Below, one piece after another: positions 1 through 6,960 of a stretch of 6,960 nt of DNA. The position numbers and the translations under genes are program-made. The stretch comes from Pseudomonadota bacterium. GTDB taxonomy: Bacteria > Pseudomonadota > Gammaproteobacteria > Xanthomonadales > Xanthomonadaceae. Each line of letters starts with the position of its first letter. Within the stretch, counting starts at the first letter, position 1. The notes beneath the pieces are model-generated. The model was not told the origin of the DNA and made no database searches. It saw only the letters and a list, made by a program, of their open reading frames with translations. The stretch lies in assembly GCA_023423855.1 (NCBI GenBank), contig JAFAEU010000289.1, positions 1 through 6,960 on the forward strand, in the 5' to 3' direction.

Positions 1-379
1 CGCTGATGCCGTGGACCAGGCCTTCCATCGTCGCGTCGAGGCCGGGCAGGTCCATCCAGGCGTAGGCGGTGGTGGCCAGCGACAGGCCGCCGAGCGCGAA
101 CATCAGCAGCGGCGCCGCGCTGCGTGCCGCGGGCGGCATGCCGCGATACAGGCCGATCGCGAGCCCGGTCATCGCGATGCCGAGCATGACGTATGCGCCC
201 TGCAGCAGCGGGCCCCAGGCGCCGACCAGGTAGAGGCTCATCTGGCTGTCGACGGGATCAAGCTCCGGCCGCAGCAGGTGCAGCGCCGTCGCCGCGAGGA
301 GGAAGCAGGTGACGCCGGCGAGGGCCAGCCGTGGCCACAGCGGGGAGGGGCGCGGTGGTGTGGTCGTGGTGTGCGGCAT
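1..379 (-). CDS. DUF998-like integral membrane protein (partial, C-terminus beyond left edge)
   Basis: The frame is open from an ATG at 379-377 to the window edge and gives 126 residues. Hydrophobic segments at about residues 18-36, 58-78 and 88-107 look like the first three transmembrane helices. The stretch LHLLRPELDPVDSQMSLY (residues 33-50), a charged, proline-containing loop followed by GAWGPLLQGAYV, resembles DUF998 proteins, inner-membrane proteins of unknown function usually about 200 residues long, so roughly the second half is missing. The ATG is the first possible start after an in-frame TGA about 36 bases upstream. I see no good Shine-Dalgarno sequence before it. The gene follows the serine hydrolase gene on the same strand after 167 bases (380-546), in which I see neither a clear terminator nor a promoter, so co-transcription is possible. 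The coding call is firm. The family name rests on pattern memory. Confidence 0.72.
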   Translation of the reverse strand, partial: MPHTTTTPPRPSPLWPRLALAGVTCFLLAATALHLLRPELDPVDSQMSLYLVGAWGPLLQGAYVMLGIAMTGLAIGLYRGMPPAARSAAPLLMFALGGLSLATTAYAWMDLPGLDATMEGLVHGIS

Positions 380-546
380 GGCGGGGAGAGGTCTGCGGAT
401 TCCGGCGCGGGATCACGTGTCTTGCGATGTCGGCGTTCGTTTGCGCTGCGTTGGAAGAACCTGTTCCGGGTTGGTCGAACGATCCGTCGTTCAGGCGGCT
501 CTGCGGAGGCGGTCGTGCGATGGGGTGGTCGCGACGGAAGGCGCTG

Positions 547-1797
547 CTACAAGGGCGGGGGTTCTTCGGGCGCGATGGCCGGCGTCTGGCCGCGCGCAAG
601 TTGCTCCTCGATCGCGGTGAACGCCGAATGTGCACCGGGCGTGGCCGGATCGACGCCGGTCGCGAAGAAGGCGACGCCGGTGCCAGCCTCGCGGTCGAGC
701 CACAGGCCGGATTTCAGTCCGTAGGCATCGCCCGAATGGCCCACGCGTGCGACGCCGTCGCCGAACGGATCGTCGCCGCAGTCGGGATGCGCGCTGGCGA
801 GCGTCTGCGCGGCGAGGCCGTAGCGGCAGAAGAACATCCTCGCCTGGCCGGTGCCGGTGTCTTCCTCGTGGCCGATGCCGGTGCCGGGGGCATAGGTCCA
901 CAGTGGTGTCGCGAGCATCTCCACCGATCCGGGCGCCAGCAGGCGCACGCCGTCGACCTCGCCGTCGCCGAGCAGCAGCCGGCCGATCTTCGCCAGTCCG
1001 TTGGCGGAGATGCGCAGCCCGCCCTGCGGCGAGAACGTCGCGCCGTTGCGGCCCGCGCGCCACAGCGACAGGTCGCAGCCGCCGTCCGCGGCCGGCGCGA
1101 CGCTGCACGCCGGCTTGCGGCCGTGGTGGTCGTCGCGCACCGGTTGGCGCCCGGCGTCGTAGAGCACGACCGCGCGCGCGGCGGTGGCCTCGTCGCAGGT
1201 ATCCCAGTTGTAGCAGCCGGCGATGCCGAGCGGGCGCAGCACGAGGCGGTCCATCAGCCGGTCGAAGCGCTCGCCGGTCGCGCGTTCCATGACGGATGCG
1301 ACCAGCGGGAAGTTGAGGTTGGCGTAGCGGAAGAAGGTGCCGGGCGCGTGCTCTGCGTCCCACGCGCGCGGATCGTCGAGCAGCGCCTGCAGTTCGCCGT
1401 CGAGCGGCACCTGCCAGTAGCCGGCGCCGTCGGTGAGGCCGGTGCGGTGCGAGAGCAGCAGGCGCAACGTGATCGGCGCGTCGGGCCACTGCGGATGGCG
1501 CAGGCGCCAGCCGAGCGGGTCGGAGACGTCGGCATCGAGGTCGAGCGTGCCGGCTTCGACCAGCCGCAGCACGCCGATGGCGACGACGAGTTTGGAGATC
1601 GAGGCGATGCGTACCGGGTCGTCGGCGGTGACCGCGCGCTGCGCGGCGATGTCGGCCAGGCCTTCTGTGTGCGTCGCGGTGATGCCGTCGCGGTCGAAGG
1701 CGACGCGTACGGTCGCGACCGGCTCGCTGGCGTGGGCGATGCCGGCCAGTGCGATGGCGAGGATGAGCGGCAGTGCGCGGTGCAGGGCCGTGGGCAT
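547..1797 (-). CDS. Exported serine hydrolase, beta-lactamase class C / S12 family
   Basis: This 416-residue protein begins with a Sec signal peptide ([19 protein letters not shown], probable cleavage after AHA at residue 23), so it should act in the periplasm or outside. The active-site set of the class C beta-lactamase/DD-peptidase fold is present. S66-I-S-K69 carries the nucleophilic serine and lysine, Y158-A-N160 is the YxN motif, and H354-S-G356 replaces the KTG motif, as in many S12 relatives and esterases. LLSHRTGL (residues 114-121) is another family hallmark. The mature protein has six cysteines (195, 201, 231, 241, 324, 340), which could form three disulfides. The ATG at 1797 was chosen because GGAG lies 6 bases upstream and the signal peptide begins there; the frame stays open much further upstream without coding character. 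The substrate is unknown: beta-lactam, peptidoglycan peptide, D-amino-acid peptide or ester are all possible. It is divergent from pulA. Confidence 0.9.
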   Translation of the reverse strand: MPTALHRALPLILAIALAGIAHASEPVATVRVAFDRDGITATHTEGLADIAAQRAVTADDPVRIASISKLVVAIGVLRLVEAGTLDLDADVSDPLGWRLRHPQWPDAPITLRLLLSHRTGLTDGAGYWQVPLDGELQALLDDPRAWDAEHAPGTFFRYANLNFPLVASVMERATGERFDRLMDRLVLRPLGIAGCYNWDTCDEATAARAVVLYDAGRQPVRDDHHGRKPACSVAPAADGGCDLSLWRAGRNGATFSPQGGLRISANGLAKIGRLLLGDGEVDGVRLLAPGSVEMLATPLWTYAPGTGIGHEEDTGTGQARMFFCRYGLAAQTLASAHPDCGDDPFGDGVARVGHSGDAYGLKSGLWLDREAGTGVAFFATGVDPATPGAHSAFTAIEEQLARGQTPAIAPEEPPPL

Positions 1798-1825
1798 GCG
1801 GTTCTCCAGGGACGGCGGCGCTCCG

Positions 1826-1854
1826 AGGGTAGTGGGCCAGCCGGGCGCGGCCAA
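1826..1854 (-). promoter_or_regulatory. Weak candidate promoter for the serine hydrolase gene
   Basis: Read on the minus strand, TTGGCC (1854-1849) and TACCCT (1831-1826) are separated by 17 bases. They match the sigma-70 boxes at 4 of 6 and 3 of 6 positions. A start near 1819 would give a leader of about 20 bases carrying the GGAG ribosome site (1803-1806 region). The match is weak and chance occurrence is likely in this base composition. Confidence 0.22.
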
Positions 1855-1913
1855 GTGGCGATGGTTGGCGCGGTGCGCGGAATGTCCGTCGCCCTGTCCG
1901 TCATCCCCACAAA

Positions 1914-2008
1914 TCGTCATCCCGGCGAAAGCCGGGATCCATCTTGATCTTGCCGTTCGCTCGCAACAGCAACGGCCAAATGGATCCCGGCCTTCGCCGG
2001 GATGACGA
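1914..2008. repeat. REP/BIME-like composite inverted repeat
   Basis: Two 29-base arms (1914-1942 and 1980-2008) face each other and are reverse complements except for one base. Each arm is itself a hairpin: ATCCCGGC and GCCGGGAT flank a four-base loop, GAAA in the left copy (1919-1938) and, read on the minus strand, GAAG in the right copy (1984-2003). Between them, CCGTT (1953-1957) pairs with AACGG (1971-1975), extended by flanking TTG and C(C)AA, so the whole unit can fold as one long interrupted hairpin. The pattern is that of dispersed REP/BIME elements of gamma- and betaproteobacteria and recalls the core of Neisseria dRS3 repeats. Such elements are thought to be moved by RAYT (REP-associated tyrosine) transposases; none is in this window. 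Genome copy number cannot be judged here. Confidence 0.85.
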
Positions 2009-2047
2009 GCAGGGTGACATCGGGTGTCCCCGGGAGACGGCGCCATT

Positions 2048-2083
2048 CGATGCAGCATCGCGATCGACGGATTCCATGCTGCA
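2048..2083. promoter_or_regulatory. Overlapping palindromes, possible operator or hairpin
   Basis: CGATGCAGCATCG (2048-2060) is a perfect palindrome with 6-base arms and a single central base. Overlapping it, TGCAGCAT (2051-2058) is the exact reverse complement of ATGCTGCA (2076-2083), with a 17-base spacer. The two structures are mutually exclusive if formed in RNA. They lie about 160-195 bases upstream of pulA and just outside the REP-like element. They could be a protein-binding site or a remnant of a mobile repeat. No regulator family was recognised. Confidence 0.35.
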
Positions 2084-2166
2084 CCTGCGTTGAATACGTA
2101 TGCGAACACGCCTTCACGCCTTGTCGTCCACGCATGCGGGCGGCAGAGTCCCGGTGTCGTCTTCCT

Positions 2167-2183
2167 CGATGTGATTCGCATCG
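2167..2183. promoter_or_regulatory. Candidate operator palindrome upstream of pulA
   Basis: CGATGTGATTCGCATCG is a 17-base dyad in which 7 of 8 base pairs match around a central T. It ends 59 bases before the pulA start codon, a usual distance for an operator or activator site. Its outer half-sites CGATG/CATCG are the same as those of the palindrome at 2048-2060, though the spacing differs (7 against 3 bases). LacI-type sugar regulators use dyads of this size, but no family-specific consensus was recognised. Confidence 0.35.
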
Positions 2184-2205
2184 GATATCGCGCTGCGCGC
2201 ACGCG

Positions 2206-2217
2206 ATCGCCGGCGAT
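2206..2217. promoter_or_regulatory. Perfect 12-base palindrome just before pulA
   Basis: ATCGCCGGCGAT is a perfect dyad ending 25 bases before the pulA start codon and 15 bases before the GGAG ribosome site. It would lie in or near the leader and could be an operator or only a GC-rich coincidence. An alternative in-frame ATG for pulA (2216-2218) overlaps its end. Confidence 0.2.
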
Positions 2218-2242
2218 GCCGACCCCCGTTCCGGAGCAGATC

Positions 2243-5872
<3,630 letters not shown>

Positions 5873-5888
5873 TCCGCCCGCGGCCGCC

Positions 5889-5916
5889 GTGGCCGGACCG
5901 GAAGTCGCGCTAGGAT
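5889..5916 (+). promoter_or_regulatory. Candidate promoter for the S9 peptidase gene
   Basis: TAGGAT (5911-5916) matches the sigma-70 -10 box at 4 of 6 positions. The best spaced -35 is only GTGGCC (5889-5894, 16-base spacer, 3 of 6). Transcription would begin near 5922, about 38 bases before the start codon. If real, the peptidase gene is not solely dependent on pulA transcription. The evidence is weak. Confidence 0.3.
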
Positions 5917-5943
5917 GCGCACCGGGGAAGCCGCCCGGTGCGC
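5917..5943 (+). other. Strong GC hairpin between pulA and the S9 peptidase gene
   Basis: GCGCACCGGG (5917-5926) and CCCGGTGCGC (5934-5943) are perfect reverse complements around a 7-base loop GAAGCCG. No T-run follows (the next bases are GGCGCGGGGAAGG), so it is not a classical intrinsic terminator for pulA, though it may still slow polymerase or protect the pulA mRNA 3' end. It stops 16 bases before the next start codon, so in a read-through transcript it would sit just upstream of the ribosome site. Confidence 0.6.
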
Positions 5944-5959
5944 GGCGCGGGGAAGGGGC

Positions 5960-6960
5960 ATGCACGGAGCACGAAGCATCGCGTGGTGGCTGGCCGTGGC
6001 CATCGCGATCGCAGGCGCACCGGCGCGGGCGCAGGTCGACCTGACCCCGTTCGTCAAGCGCGACACCTACGAGACCATCAAGGTCTCGCCCGACGGCGCG
6101 CACCTCGCGGCGACGATGCCGCTGGAGGACCGCACGGTCCTGGTCGTGGTGAACCGCGCCGATCGCAGGATCGTCAGCGGCGGCATGGGCGTGAAGAATT
6201 CCGCGGTCTGGGATTTCTGGTGGGTCGACGACGAGCGCATCGTCATCTCGATGGCGCAGTCGCTCGGCAGCAAGGATCCGCTGTACGCCACCGGCGAGCT
6301 GCATGCGCTGGAGATCGGCGCGAGCCGCGTCAAGCGGCTGTTCGGGCGCGAGGACGACGTCGGCCTGGTCCAGCGCTACGGCGCGGCCGATTCGGTGGAA
6401 CTGGCGACGGTCATCGATCCGCTGCACGAGCAGCCGGGCACGGTGATGATCGCCACCTGGGTCCCGGGAGCGGCGCCGAAGACCCAGGTGGAGACGCTCA
6501 ACATGCGCAGCGGCCGGCGCAACGTGGTCGCGTCCGCACCGGTCCGGCGCGCCGGCTTCACCCTCGATCCTTCCGGCGGCGTGCGCTTCGCCGACGGCCT
6601 GGACGAGCGCAACTACCGCAAGCTCTACTACCGAGAGGACGCCGATTCGCCCTGGCGGCTGGTCAACGATTCGGCGCAGAGCGGCTTCATCGCCGACGCC
6701 CTGGGCATGGCCGGCGACGGCTTCACCGCCTACGTGCGTGTCAGCCGGAAGGAAGGCCCGGACGCGATCGAGGCCTGGGACATGCGCACGCTGGCGCGCA
6801 AGGTGGTACTGCGCGACGAGGCGGTCGATCCGCAGGCAATCCTCTATGACGTCGATGGCCGCACGCCCGTGGGCGCGCGCTACGTCGATGACGGCATCCG
6901 CATGGGCTTCTTCGACGAGGGCGGTGCGATGGCGCGCCGCTACCGCAGGCTGGAGAAGGC
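5960..6960 (+). CDS. S9 family (prolyl oligopeptidase-like) exported peptidase, N-terminal part (partial)
   Basis: The frame runs open from ATG 5960 to the right edge, giving 333 complete codons. Residues 1-24 form a Sec signal peptide with WWLAVAIAIAG as its core and likely cleavage after ARA, before Q25. The following FVKRDTYETIKVSPDG (31-46) and repeated beta-strand pattern, with segments such as VWDFWWVDDERIVIS, match the N-terminal beta-propeller of S9 dipeptidyl/acylaminoacyl peptidases common in Xanthomonadaceae. The propeller gates access to an alpha/beta-hydrolase domain holding the Ser-Asp-His triad, which would lie beyond the window. A GGAAGGGG purine tract directly precedes the start. 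Another in-frame ATG at 5915 would add 15 residues (MRTGEAARCAARGRG) but spoils the signal peptide and lies in a hairpin, so 5960 is preferred. It begins 87 bases after pulA on the same strand; a functional link is not evident. Confidence 0.85.
   Translation, partial: MHGARSIAWWLAVAIAIAGAPARAQVDLTPFVKRDTYETIKVSPDGAHLAATMPLEDRTVLVVVNRADRRIVSGGMGVKNSAVWDFWWVDDERIVISMAQSLGSKDPLYATGELHALEIGASRVKRLFGREDDVGLVQRYGAADSVELATVIDPLHEQPGTVMIATWVPGAAPKTQVETLNMRSGRRNVVASAPVRRAGFTLDPSGGVRFADGLDERNYRKLYYREDADSPWRLVNDSAQSGFIADALGMAGDGFTAYVRVSRKEGPDAIEAWDMRTLARKVVLRDEAVDPQAILYDVDGRTPVGARYVDDGIRMGFFDEGGAMARRYRRLEK

Larger units (their letters stand above)
1798..2242. other. Divergent intergenic region between serine hydrolase and pulA
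   Basis: This 445-base stretch separates two genes transcribed away from each other, so it must hold both sets of control signals. It contains a 95-base composite inverted repeat (1914-2008), a short partial copy of the repeat end (1899-1907), a perfect 13-base palindrome overlapping an 8-base inverted repeat (2048-2083), a 17-base imperfect palindrome (2167-2183) and a 12-base perfect palindrome (2206-2217). Around 2086-2103 (TTGAATACGTATGCG) it is locally more AT-rich than the genes and is the likeliest area for a pulA promoter, but no convincing -35/-10 pair was found. No open frame here has coding character; frames that cross it give the VIPAKAGIH peptide typical of translated palindromic repeats. 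Confidence 0.8.

Noticed and set aside
484..537. CCGTCG / CGACGG inverted repeat between the serine hydrolase and the DUF998 gene
   Set aside because: The arms are only 6 bases with a 42-base loop, which is expected by chance and unlikely to be a terminator or operator.
331..1947. A 538-codon plus-strand frame over the serine hydrolase gene
   Set aside because: It is antisense to a gene with intact catalytic motifs and shows only low-complexity Ala/Arg/Val sequence.
1914..2008. CRISPR array or intrinsic terminator
   Set aside because: There are only two copies in opposite orientation with no regular spacers, so it is not a CRISPR array. It lies between gene starts without a T-run, so it is not a classical terminator.
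1917..2135. Small minus-strand frame containing VIPAKAGIH
   Set aside because: This peptide is what results when the REP-like palindrome is translated; it recurs as a spurious hypothetical protein and is not evidence of a gene.
5873..5959. Intrinsic terminator for pulA
   Set aside because: The strong hairpin is followed by G-rich sequence with no T-run, so I list it only as a structure.

Overview
The window comes from a high-GC, Gram-negative genome. Most codons end in G or C, which leaves long spurious open frames antisense to the real genes. Three things point to the Xanthomonadaceae/Lysobacteraceae (Lysobacter-, Luteimonas- or Xanthomonas-like): the protein repertoire, the style of the exported enzymes, and a CGTCATCCCGGCGAAAGC-type palindromic repeat. 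The assignment is an inference from style, not from a database match.

Layout from left to right. Positions 1-379 (minus strand, cut by the left edge) are the N-terminal part of a multi-helix DUF998-type membrane protein. After a 167-base gap, 547-1797 (minus) is a complete exported serine hydrolase of the beta-lactamase/D-Ala-D-Ala peptidase class C fold (SxxK, YxN and HSG motifs). Positions 1798-2242 are a 445-base divergent intergenic region. It holds a 95-base composite inverted repeat (REP/BIME-like) and, nearer the plus-strand gene, several short palindromes. Positions 2243-5872 (plus) are a complete pullulanase of the Klebsiella PulA type: lipoprotein signal with Asp at +2, two tandem CBM41-like starch-binding modules, an N2-type linker domain, CBM48, a GH13 catalytic barrel with all four signature regions, and the C-terminal pullulanase domain. 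An 87-base gap with a strong GC hairpin leads to 5960-6960 (plus, cut by the right edge), the signal peptide and beta-propeller part of an S9 (prolyl oligopeptidase-like) peptidase.

All three enzymes carry export signals, so the window encodes envelope or extracellular hydrolases: a debranching enzyme for alpha-1,6-linked glucans, a peptidase and a class C-type serine hydrolase. They do not form an evident single pathway. pulA and the serine hydrolase are divergently transcribed and could share regulatory DNA. The S9 peptidase gene follows pulA on the same strand but seems to have its own -10-like element. I found no convincing undescribed system. The most unusual points are the palindrome-rich divergent control region and the surface-lipoprotein signature of the pullulanase.
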